From: Streptomyces humi
Lineage (GTDB): Bacteria; Actinomycetota; Actinomycetes; Streptomycetales; Streptomycetaceae
DNA length: 64,000 nucleotides
Assembly: GCF_001005085.2 (NCBI RefSeq)
Contig: NZ_LBMU02000003.1
Span: 185,818 to 249,817 of the forward strand
Direction: 5' to 3'
Below are positions 1-6,753 of the stretch, piece by piece. A program made the position numbers and the translations under genes. How positions within the stretch are numbered: the first letter of the stretch is position 1; each line of letters opens with the position of its first letter. The notes beneath the pieces were generated by a model. It searched no databases, had not been told where the DNA came from, and saw nothing but the letters and a program-made list of their open reading frames with translations.

Positions 1-2481
1 CGGGGCGTTCGAGCTGCCGCCGTTCTTCGACTTCTTCCGGATGTCGTCCCACTGCGCCTGGAGCCGTTCGACGTCGCGGCGCAGTTCGTCCTCGCTGGCG
101 CCCTCGGCGGCGGTGCGCACGATGACGCCCGCGTCCTCGGGGACGATCTTCTTGAGGATGGTCTTCAGCCGGGCCCGCTCGGTGTCGGGCAGCTTGCGGC
201 TGATGCCGGTCATCGAGCCTTCGGGGACGTACACGAGGTAGCGGCCCGGGAGGGAGACCTGGCTGGTGAGGCGGGCGCCCTTGTGGCCGATCGGGTCCTT
301 CGTCACCTGCACGAGGACGGACTGGCCGGACTTCAGGGCGGACTCGATGCGGCGCGGCCCGTTGGCCATGCCGAGGGCCTCGAAGTTGACCTCACCGGCG
401 TAGAGCACGGCGTTGCGGCCCTTGCCGATGTCGATGAAGGCGGCCTCCATCGACGGCAGCACGTTCTGCACCTTGCCGAGGTACACGTTGCCGACGTACG
501 AGGTCGACTGCTCCTTGTTGACGTAGTGCTCGACGAGCACGCCGTCCTCCAGGACGCCGATCTGGGTGCGGTCGCCGTGCTGGCGGACGACCATCACGCG
601 CTCGACGGCCTCGCGGCGGGCGAGGAACTCGGCCTCGGTGATGATCGGGACGCGGCGGCGGCCCTGCTCGCGGCCCTCGCGGCGGCGCTGCTTCTTGGCC
701 TCCAGGCGGGTGGAGCCCTTGATGGACTGCACCTCGTCGGAGGGCTCGGAGGGCTTGCGGGGTTCGCGGACCTTGACGACGGTGCGCTCCGGGTCGCCCT
801 CGCCGGGCTCGGCGTCGCCGGAGCTGTCGCCGGCGCGCCGCCTGCGGCGACGGCGACGGCGGCTGCTGGAGGAGGAGGCGCCGGCCTCGTCGTGGGCCTC
901 CTCGTCGTCCTCTTCCTCCTGCTCGGCGGTGTCCTCGGCGTCCTGTTCGGCCTGCTCGGCGGCAAGCTCGTCGGATCCGTCCTCGGCGCCGTCGCCGTCG
1001 GCGGCGTCACCGCGGCGACGGCGGCGGCCGCCCCGGCGGCGGCGCCGGCGGGAGCCGGACTCCTCGGTCTCGTCGTCGGCGTCGGCGTCGGCCGTGTCGG
1101 CGGCGTCCTCGACGGACTCCTCCGGCTCCTCGGTCTCGTCGTCGGCGGCGGCCTCGGTGACCGGGGCCTCCTCGACGGCGCCCCGGCGGCGGCGACGGCG
1201 CCGGGAACCGGCCTCGGTCTGCTCGGCGGGCTCCGCGGCGACGGCGGGCGTGGTGGCCCCGGTGGCCGCGGCGGACGGGGTGGCGTCCTCGGGCTCGCCG
1301 GTGCCGGCGGACGCGGCGGCGGCCTCGGCGGCGGCGCGCTCCGGGGTCTGGAACTTGGGCTCGGTGAACACGGGCGCCTGGAAGACGGCGACGGCGGGCC
1401 GGGCCGGGCGGCGCGGCTCCTCGTCGGCGGCCCGGCGGGCGGGCTCGGAGAACCCGGTGGCGGCCTGGCGCACGACCCGGCGTCGGCGGCGCGGCGTCTC
1501 GGCCTCCGCGGGCTCGGCGGCCTCCGCGGGCTCGGTCGCGGCCGGGGCGGTCGCGGCCTCGGCGGCCGGGGCGGGGGCGGCCGGGGTCTCGACGACAGCC
1601 GCGGCGGCGGTGTCGGCGGCCTCGGGCGCACCGGCGGGCGTGGACACCCGGCGGGTGGCGCGGCGGCGCGCACGCGGGGCCGGAGCGGCCTCCTCGGCGG
1701 CGGCGGCCTGCGTGGCCTCACCGGCCTCGTCGACCTCAGGAGCCTCGGTCGTCTCGACCGCTTCAGCGGTCTCGGCGGTCTCGGCGGTCTGTGCGGCGAC
1801 GGCGGGCGCGGCGGTCTCGTCCGTGGCCTCGGCGGCCTCGGTGGCCTCCGGGGTCGCGGCGGGCGCGGACACCCGGCGGGTGGCACGGCGGCGCGCACGG
1901 GGAGCCGGAGCGGCCTCCTCGGCGGCCTCCACGGGCTCCGCGGCTTCGGTGGCCGCGGTGGTCTCTGTGGCGTCGCCGACCTCAGGAGCCTCGGTGGCCC
2001 CGGTGGCCCCGGTCGCGGCGGCCGGTGCTCCGGCGGGCGCGGACGCGCGGCGCGTGGCACGTCGGCGGGTGCGGGGCGGGGTGGCCTCCTCGCTCTGCGC
2101 GGCGGCCTCGGCGGAGCTCTCGGCGGGCTCGGTTACCGCGGCGGTCGCGGGCACCACCGTCTCCGCGGCCTCGGCGGCCTCGGTGGCCTCCGGGGTCGCG
2201 GCGGGCGCGGACACCCGGCGGGTGGCACGGCGGCGCGCACGCGGGGCCGGAGCGGCCTCCTCGGCGGCGGCAGGGGCCGTCTCTGCGGTCTCCGCGACCT
2301 CGGTGGTCTGGGCGGCCGGCACGGCCGGAACGGTGGTCTCGGCCTCGTTCTCCGTCACGGCCTCGGCCCCGACGGGCGGCCCCGCGGGGCGGGACGCGGC
2401 ACGGCGACGCCTGCGCGGCGGCAGGGTGTCGCTGGGGGTGTTCGGTTCGGAGCCCTCGATGGGCTCGGTCGGTTCGAGCAT
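1..2481 (-). CDS. rne: Ribonuclease E/G family endoribonuclease, N-terminal part (gene runs off the left edge)
   Basis: Single-strand RNA endonuclease that acts in mRNA decay and rRNA/tRNA maturation. The reading frame stays open from ATG 2481 (preceded by GGGAG) to the window edge, giving about 827 residues. Residues 1 to about 600 are low-complexity Ala/Glu/Thr/Pro with at least four Arg-rich blocks of the type RARRRATRRVSAPA, interleaved with EAAE-type acidic stretches. From about residue 640 an S1 fold is readable (YVGKVQNVLPSMEAAFIDIG), followed by RLTSQVSLPGRYLVYVPEG and GVIVRTAAEGA, the typical RNase E/G core. The catalytic DNase-I-like part lies outside the window. A large N-terminal scaffold fits Streptomyces RNase ES, where the disordered region precedes the catalytic core instead of following it as in E. 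coli. The family call is secure; the C-terminus is not visible. Confidence 0.93.
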   Translation of the reverse strand, partial: MLEPTEPIEGSEPNTPSDTLPPRRRRRAASRPAGPPVGAEAVTENEAETTVPAVPAAQTTEVAETAETAPAAAEEAAPAPRARRRATRRVSAPAATPEATEAAEAAETVVPATAAVTEPAESSAEAAAQSEEATPPRTRRRATRRASAPAGAPAAATGATGATEAPEVGDATETTAATEAAEPVEAAEEAAPAPRARRRATRRVSAPAATPEATEAAEATDETAAPAVAAQTAETAETAEAVETTEAPEVDEAGEATQAAAAEEAAPAPRARRRATRRVSTPAGAPEAADTAAAAVVETPAAPAPAAEAATAPAATEPAEAAEPAEAETPRRRRRVVRQAATGFSEPARRAADEEPRRPARPAVAVFQAPVFTEPKFQTPERAAAEAAAASAGTGEPEDATPSAAATGATTPAVAAEPAEQTEAGSRRRRRRRGAVEEAPVTEAAADDETEEPEESVEDAADTADADADDETEESGSRRRRRRGGRRRRRGDAADGDGAEDGSDELAAEQAEQDAEDTAEQEEEDDEEAHDEAGASSSSSRRRRRRRRRAGDSSGDAEPGEGDPERTVVKVREPRKPSEPSDEVQSIKGSTRLEAKKQRRREGREQGRRRVPIITEAEFLARREAVERVMVVRQHGDRTQIGVLEDGVLVEHYVNKEQSTSYVGNVYLGKVQNVLPSMEAAFIDIGKGRNAVLYAGEVNFEALGMANGPRRIESALKSGQSVLVQVTKDPIGHKGARLTSQVSLPGRYLVYVPEGSMTGISRKLPDTERARLKTILKKIVPEDAGVIVRTAAEGASEDELRRDVERLQAQWDDIRKKSKNGGSSNAP
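1630..2420 (-). repeat. Degenerate repeats in the RNase E scaffold coding region
   Basis: Arg-rich blocks encoding RARRRATRRVS or close variants recur near 1633-1690, 1861-1912, 2038-2085 and 2200-2252, with a related Arg block near 2385-2412. Alanine/glutamate-rich spacers (TEAAE, EEAAPAP) separate them. At DNA level the copies are similar enough to recombine, so copy number may vary between strains. Confidence 0.75.
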
Positions 2482-2757
2482 GCGGGCGTTTCTCCCGTCA
2501 GGCTCCCGGGCGCCGCGCCTGGTCCGGCGTCGATCTGTTCGAGCGACCACCGGTGACGTCCACGGCTCGCGCGATGCGCGGTGCCGCCGTGTGGGGCGCG
2601 GGCGCCGCACAGGAGCTCTCTGTGTCCTGTCTCGCCGGTTCCGTACGCCTTGTCGCGGACGGCCTGGCGAAAGTCTTCTGGTCGGTGCGCTGCCCGACCC
2701 AGGTGGCTCCCGAGTACGAGGGCTGCGCTACGACGTCCGTCCTTCGCGGGACCTTCC

Positions 2758-3564
2758 TTACGCCGGCGCCGTCGCGGTGGCAGTGGGTTCGGCCTTCGAA
2801 AGGGCCTCCACTGCCTCGCGGTCGGGCGCGAGCGGGTCGGTCACCGTGCCGGTCTCTTCATCGAGCAGCCCCTGCGCCAGCCTGGTCACCGCTGCGGGGA
2901 CCGGCGGCGCCAGGTCGGCCACGGCGCGGAGACCGGACAGGACGTCGTCGGGTCGTACGGCAGGCGTCACGTGCCGAACAACCAGCCGCAGTATCGCACA
3001 GGCCTGGTCGGTCGGCCTATCAGCCGTTTCACTCTGTGTCTCAAGTTGTACGACGGCGGGGCGGGCGTCGAAGGTGCGGACGCCGTTCTTGGTCATGCGC
3101 TGGACCTCGACGGTCCCGGCGGTGTTGAACGCGGCGACGGCCTGTTCGGCCATGGCCGGGTCCACGACGGGCAGCCGGAGCTCCCACACGGAGGCGGTGA
3201 GCCGGTCGGCCAGTCCTGACGTGCGTGCCTCGACCGCGTCGACGATGTCGAGCCCGGTGGGCAGGGACTCGTCGAGGAGGGCGCGCAGCCGCTCCGGGTC
3301 GCGGGGTGCGGCGAGCGCGATCTCCAGGTACTCCGCCTCGCTGCCCGTGCCGGTGGGTGCGGCATTGGCGTACGACACCTTCGGGTGCGGTGTGAACCCC
3401 GCCGAGTAGGCCATCGGCACCTCGGCGCGGCGCAGCGCACGCTCGAAGGCGCGCTGGAAGTCACGGTGGCTGGTGAACCGGAGGCGGCCGCGCTTGGTGT
3501 AGCGCAGTCGGATGCGCTGCACCGCGGGTGCGGGCGGCGGGCCTTCGGGCTGTCGCTTGCCCAG
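2758..3564 (-). CDS. TIGR03936 family radical SAM-associated protein
   Basis: Conserved actinobacterial protein of about 268 residues usually found beside the B12-binding radical SAM protein TIGR03960 and RNase E/G. Its biochemical role is not established. Visible family signature: RIRLRYTKRGRLRFTSHRDF near the N-terminus, then RRAEVPMAYSAGFTPHPKVS. Start choice: a GAAGGA Shine-Dalgarno sits nine bases before a CTG codon at 3564, which would give LGKRQPEG as first residues. The first conventional alternative is GTG 3522 (VQRIRLRY), which has no clear ribosome site. The frame stays open further upstream but without a plausible site. It lies 276 bp upstream of rne in the same direction and is probably co-transcribed or nearly so. 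Its usual partner lies 12 kb away here. Confidence 0.85.
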   Translation of the reverse strand: MGKRQPEGPPPAPAVQRIRLRYTKRGRLRFTSHRDFQRAFERALRRAEVPMAYSAGFTPHPKVSYANAAPTGTGSEAEYLEIALAAPRDPERLRALLDESLPTGLDIVDAVEARTSGLADRLTASVWELRLPVVDPAMAEQAVAAFNTAGTVEVQRMTKNGVRTFDARPAVVQLETQSETADRPTDQACAILRLVVRHVTPAVRPDDVLSGLRAVADLAPPVPAAVTRLAQGLLDEETGTVTDPLAPDREAVEALSKAEPTATATAPA

Positions 3565-3903
3565 TGTCGTCAGTCCTTCGTGGTTCTCGTGAGGTTGTCG
3601 CCACAGTGGCCGTACCGCTGTCGGCCGTACCCCTGTGCACTGCTTCCATCCAGAGTACGTGTGTCGCGGCCCGGGGGTTCCCGTCCGGTCGGGGACCGCC
3701 GGCCGGCGGGTTGCAGGTCGGGCGGGTGCGGGTGCCACGAAAATCCACCTGAAGGTGGGACGCGATCCGTTCGGATCCGGTTGATCACCGAATGGCGGCG
3801 ACACGGTAACGGTTGACCCGCTCACGCCAATCTGAATGGAACCAGCCATCCCGGCTTGATTTGCTGAGAGCCAATCAAGCCTTGATCCCCGGGGGGACGA
3901 GTA
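3565..3903. other. Divergent intergenic region
   Basis: 339 bp between two divergently transcribed genes. It contains the GAAGGA site for the left gene and GGGGGA just before ATG 3904 for the right gene. The motif ggccgtacc occurs twice near 3608-3630. No convincing RNA gene or further ORF is seen. Confidence 0.5.
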
Positions 3904-4257
3904 ATGAACTGGTACGTGGACGTACTCAAGAAGTACGCGGTGTTCAGCGGCCGTGCGCGCCGGCAGGAATACTGGATGTTCTTCCTGTTCAACCTGATCA
4001 TCAGCATCGTGCTGGCGGTCGTCGGGCGGCTCATCGGGTTCGCCGCCCTCAGCTCGATCTACGCGCTCGCGGTCCTGCTGCCCGGTCTGGGCGTCGCGGT
4101 CCGCCGGCTGCACGACACCGGCCGTTCCGGCTGGCTGATCCTGATCGGCATCATCCCGCTGGTCGGCTGGATCATCGTGCTTGTCTGGCTCGCCTCCGAG
4201 GGCAAGCCGGAGGAGAACCAGTACGGCCCCAACCCGAAGTACGCGGGCGCCGTCTGA
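3904..4257 (+). CDS. DUF805 family inner-membrane protein
   Basis: Small integral membrane protein of 117 residues, full length for DUF805. It opens with the family signature MNWYVDVLKKYAVFSGRARR and RQEYWMFFLFN. Two hydrophobic hairpins (about residues 25-60 and 78-97) flank the conserved VRRLHDTGRSGWL motif, and the tail ends in GPNPKY, also typical. Function is unknown; DUF805 proteins have no proven activity. The start is supported by GGGGGA six bases upstream. A strong hairpin follows the stop codon, so this is probably a monocistronic gene. Confidence 0.9.
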   Translation: MNWYVDVLKKYAVFSGRARRQEYWMFFLFNLIISIVLAVVGRLIGFAALSSIYALAVLLPGLGVAVRRLHDTGRSGWLILIGIIPLVGWIIVLVWLASEGKPEENQYGPNPKYAGAV

Positions 4258-4272
4258 CCTGGCATCACCTGG

Positions 4273-4300
4273 GGGCCCGCCGGATCCGTCCGGCGGGCCC
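4273..4300 (+). terminator. Hairpin terminator after the DUF805 gene
   Basis: Perfect 12-bp stem, gggcccgccgga paired with tccggcgggccc around a four-base loop, 15 bp after the stop. Four near-copies of tcgggctgtt follow up to about 4345, supplying a T-containing tail. It may also serve the convergent gene ending at 4349. Confidence 0.7.
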
Positions 4301-4348
4301 TCGGGCTGTTTCGGGCTGTTCTTCGGACTGATTCGGGCTGTTTCGGCG

Positions 4349-4813
4349 CTATCCGGCGGCCGACGAGCCGCGGTTGCGTTCGGTCTGGAGGTGCAAGACC
4401 AGGAAGACGACGCGCAGCAGGTCGTCCGGCAGGTCCTGCCGGCCGGCGGGCAGTTCGATGCGGCGGGGCCGGTTGCCCAGGAAGTCGTACGAGACGGACA
4501 GCGGTCCGATCGCGCGCACCCGTCCGCTGAACCTGGGGTGGTCCACGGGGTACGGTCCGACGCGCTGCGGAATCCCGGACCAGGCGGCGCTGTCCACGTC
4601 CCAGGTGCCGAACGTCCTCGGGACGCTGCCCAGCCGTCCGTAGCCGATCTCCGTGTCGCCGATCCGCCGCAGCCGGCTGCCGAGCATGTCGTACTCCAGG
4701 GGATGCGGGCCGAGTGCCAGCGGCCGGCCGCCCCACCGGCCGTAGGTGAGCGGGACGTCCCCGATGGCGCGGAGCCTGCCGCCCAGCCAGTCGTAGCTCA
4801 GTTCCAGTTCCAT
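4349..4813 (-). CDS. Hypothetical protein built of about 20-residue Tyr-Asp/Gly repeats
   Basis: 154-residue soluble protein of unknown function. ATG 4813 is preceded by GGGGGAG. The sequence is a chain of short units following L-x-Y-(D/G)-x-L-G-x-R-x-R-x-I-G: LSYDWLGGRLRAIGD, LTYGRWGGRPLALGP, LEYDMLGSRLRRIGD, IGYGRLGSVPRTFG, and later VSYDFLGNRPRRI. The pattern suggests a small beta-repeat (beta-hairpin or solenoid-like) fold, loosely similar to YD/MORN-type repeats. No catalytic motif or signal peptide is seen. The last 30 residues lose the repeat and are hydrophobic/charged. It lies tail to tail with the DUF805 gene. Confidence 0.7.
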   Translation of the reverse strand: MELELSYDWLGGRLRAIGDVPLTYGRWGGRPLALGPHPLEYDMLGSRLRRIGDTEIGYGRLGSVPRTFGTWDVDSAAWSGIPQRVGPYPVDHPRFSGRVRAIGPLSVSYDFLGNRPRRIELPAGRQDLPDDLLRVVFLVLHLQTERNRGSSAAG

Positions 4814-5042
4814 GACCGCCGGCTCCCCCGCCGCTCGTCCGACTCGGTTGCCAAGAATTGTGCGGGCGGGGCGGTACGGCTTCCATGGCGGTCCTGTCAC
4901 GGTTTCGCAGCGCCCCGGAGGCTCCCGCCCCCGGCGGGCGTCCCCGGTCTCACCCGCCCCGGGTGAGGCGTGTCGGCCCGGCCCGCCGCATCCTCGACAC
5001 GGCAGGATTACGGCGTCGGGGAGCCGTGTCGGAGGGACGACC

Positions 5043-5342
5043 ATGAACCCGCAGCCCCGTCAGCCGTACGACCGCCCGTCCCACGGCGCGTTCCGGAACG
5101 GCCACGCGTCCCCGACCGGCCCTCGCTCGGGCGGCGTCGGCGATCCGGCCGCGGACGTCCGCGACCCGCGCGCGTGCGGCCCCGTCGACCCGCGCGCGTA
5201 TCGCCCCGTCGACCCGCGCGCGTGCGGCCCCGTCGATCCGCGCGCGTACCGTCCCGTCGACCCGCGCGCGGGCGGCGTCGTGCGGGGAGCGGCCTCCCGT
5301 GCCGGGCATCCGGTCGTGAGCGGCGGTCATGCGGCGGGCTGA
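5043..5342 (+). CDS. Small Pro/Arg-rich protein with octapeptide repeats
   Basis: Predicted 99-residue protein starting at ATG 5043 after a good site (GGAGGGA). The middle is a tandem array of octapeptides alternating VDPRAYRP and VDPRACGP (five units, about residues 40-78), encoded by near-identical 24-bp DNA units. The flanks are Gly/Pro/Arg rich. No fold or function is recognised and the repeat makes it look disordered. Its last 14 bases overlap the start of the downstream lipid kinase gene, so it may act as a translational leader for it. The good ribosome site and the overlap favour a real gene; low complexity and possible G+C bias argue for caution. Confidence 0.5.
   Translation: MNPQPRQPYDRPSHGAFRNGHASPTGPRSGGVGDPAADVRDPRACGPVDPRAYRPVDPRACGPVDPRAYRPVDPRAGGVVRGAASRAGHPVVSGGHAAG
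5170..5277 (+). repeat. 24-bp tandem repeat array
   Basis: Four to five units built on gtcgacccgcgcgcg followed by an alternating tail (tatcgcccc or tgcggcccc). In frame this is the octapeptide array of the overlapping small ORF. Confidence 0.8.
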
Positions 5343-6738
5343 GCGGCTGACGGCCTTCTCCTGGGCGCGGGTGGCGGTGATCGCGCTGCTCGGCAGCCTG
5401 CTCGTGCTGCTCGTCGCCGCCGGGCTGCGCAGCCTGCTGTGGGTGCTGGTCGCCATGGCCGCGGTGGCCCTGGCCGGCGTCGGCCTGTGGTGGACCCTCG
5501 CGCACCCCGGACCGCTGCGCGCGGCCGGGGCTCTGCTGGCGGCTGCCGCGCCCGTCACCGCCCTGGCCCTGTTCGTCGGCCACGGCATGCTGGTGCCCGC
5601 CTGTCTGGCCCTCGGCCTGTGGCTGCTGGCGCTGACGGCGGCGCGGATCGCGACGACCCCGGCGGCCGGGTCCGGCGGGCGCGGCCGCGAACCCGTCGCG
5701 GTACCGCCGGCCAACCGGCCGTGGGTGGTGATGAACCCGCGTTCCGGCGGGGGCAAGGTGGCGCGCTTCGGACTCGCCGAGAAGGCGCGGGCGGCGGGTG
5801 CCCAGGTGGTCCTGCTGGATCCCGCGCACCACCAGGACGTGGCGGAGCTGGCCCGGCGCGCGGTGGCGGACGGCGCCGACCTGCTGGCGGTGGCGGGCGG
5901 GGACGGCACCCAGGCACTGGTCGCCGAGGTCGCGGCCCGGCACGACGTGCCGTTCGTGGTGATCCCGGCCGGCACCCGCAACCACTTCGCCCTCGACCTG
6001 GGTCTCGACCGCGACGACCCGGCGGCCGCCCTGGAGGCCTTCACCGACGCCGTCGAGTTCCGGGTGGACCTCGGGTTCGCCGCGGGGCGGGTGTTCGTCA
6101 ACAACGCGTCCTTCGGCACGTACGCGGCCGTGGTCGGCGAGCCCGGCTACCGGGACGCGAAACTGCAAACCGTGCTGCGGGCGCTGCCCGCCCTGCTCAC
6201 CGGCCCCGACGCGCCCCGCCTGAGGATGCGTGCCGGGCACCGGCGCGCCCGCGGGCTGCAAGCCGTGCTGGTCAGCAACAACCCCTACCGGCGCCTCGGT
6301 GACCCGGCCCGTCCCGGGCTGCGGGAGGGCCTGGACTCCGGGCGGCTGGGCGTCCTCGGCGTGTGCGTCGACAGCTCCGCCCGGGCGGCCCGGCTGCTGA
6401 CCCGCGGGGCGCCGGCCCTGACCCGCCTGACCACGCACGAGGTCGTCGTCGACACGGACACCGGCGCGACCCCGGACGCGGGCGGCGATGTGGCCCCGGG
6501 CGCAGGCGGCGGTGCGGGCGGCGGCGCGGGTGTCGTGCCGGCCGGGATCGACGGCGAGTCCGTCGTGCTGCCCGCTCCGGTGGTGTGCCGGATCTCCCCC
6601 GGCGCGCTGCGGGTCCGGGTCCCCCGGCACCGGCCGGGCACCCCGCCGAACCGGCCTCCGGCCGACTGGCGGCGGGTGCTGCGTCTGGCGCTCACGCCCC
6701 GCCGGCGGCGCGCCGGCGGGGCCGGTCCTCGTGCCTGA
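5329..6738 (+). CDS. Diacylglycerol kinase catalytic-domain (DagK/YegS-type) lipid kinase, membrane-anchored
   Basis: Predicted ATP-dependent kinase acting on a membrane lipid (diacylglycerol- or sphingosine-like substrate). 469 residues. The N-terminal third (residues 10-105) holds three to four hydrophobic segments that should place the enzyme in the membrane. The DAGKc domain starts near residue 127 (WVVMNPRSGGGKVARF) and contains the nucleotide-binding VAGGDGTQALVAEVA and the conserved VIPAGTRNHFALDLGLD. A C-terminal NAD-kinase-like half follows (FVNNASFGTYA, VLVSNNPY). A Gly-rich insertion (about 385-405) interrupts the last beta region. The start overlaps the end of the repeat protein gene by 14 bp with no strong site of its own, suggesting coupling. 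The family is secure; the substrate is not. Confidence 0.88.
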   Translation: MRRAERLTAFSWARVAVIALLGSLLVLLVAAGLRSLLWVLVAMAAVALAGVGLWWTLAHPGPLRAAGALLAAAAPVTALALFVGHGMLVPACLALGLWLLALTAARIATTPAAGSGGRGREPVAVPPANRPWVVMNPRSGGGKVARFGLAEKARAAGAQVVLLDPAHHQDVAELARRAVADGADLLAVAGGDGTQALVAEVAARHDVPFVVIPAGTRNHFALDLGLDRDDPAAALEAFTDAVEFRVDLGFAAGRVFVNNASFGTYAAVVGEPGYRDAKLQTVLRALPALLTGPDAPRLRMRAGHRRARGLQAVLVSNNPYRRLGDPARPGLREGLDSGRLGVLGVCVDSSARAARLLTRGAPALTRLTTHEVVVDTDTGATPDAGGDVAPGAGGGAGGGAGVVPAGIDGESVVLPAPVVCRISPGALRVRVPRHRPGTPPNRPPADWRRVLRLALTPRRRRAGGAGPRA

Positions 6739-6753
6739 CCCGCGGAGCGCACG

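Noticed and set aside
283..2556. Long plus-strand frames across the RNase E region (757, 947 residues)
   Set aside because: Low-complexity Gly/Arg/Ser sequence arising from GC-skewed antisense of the real minus-strand gene, which shows a clear S1 domain.
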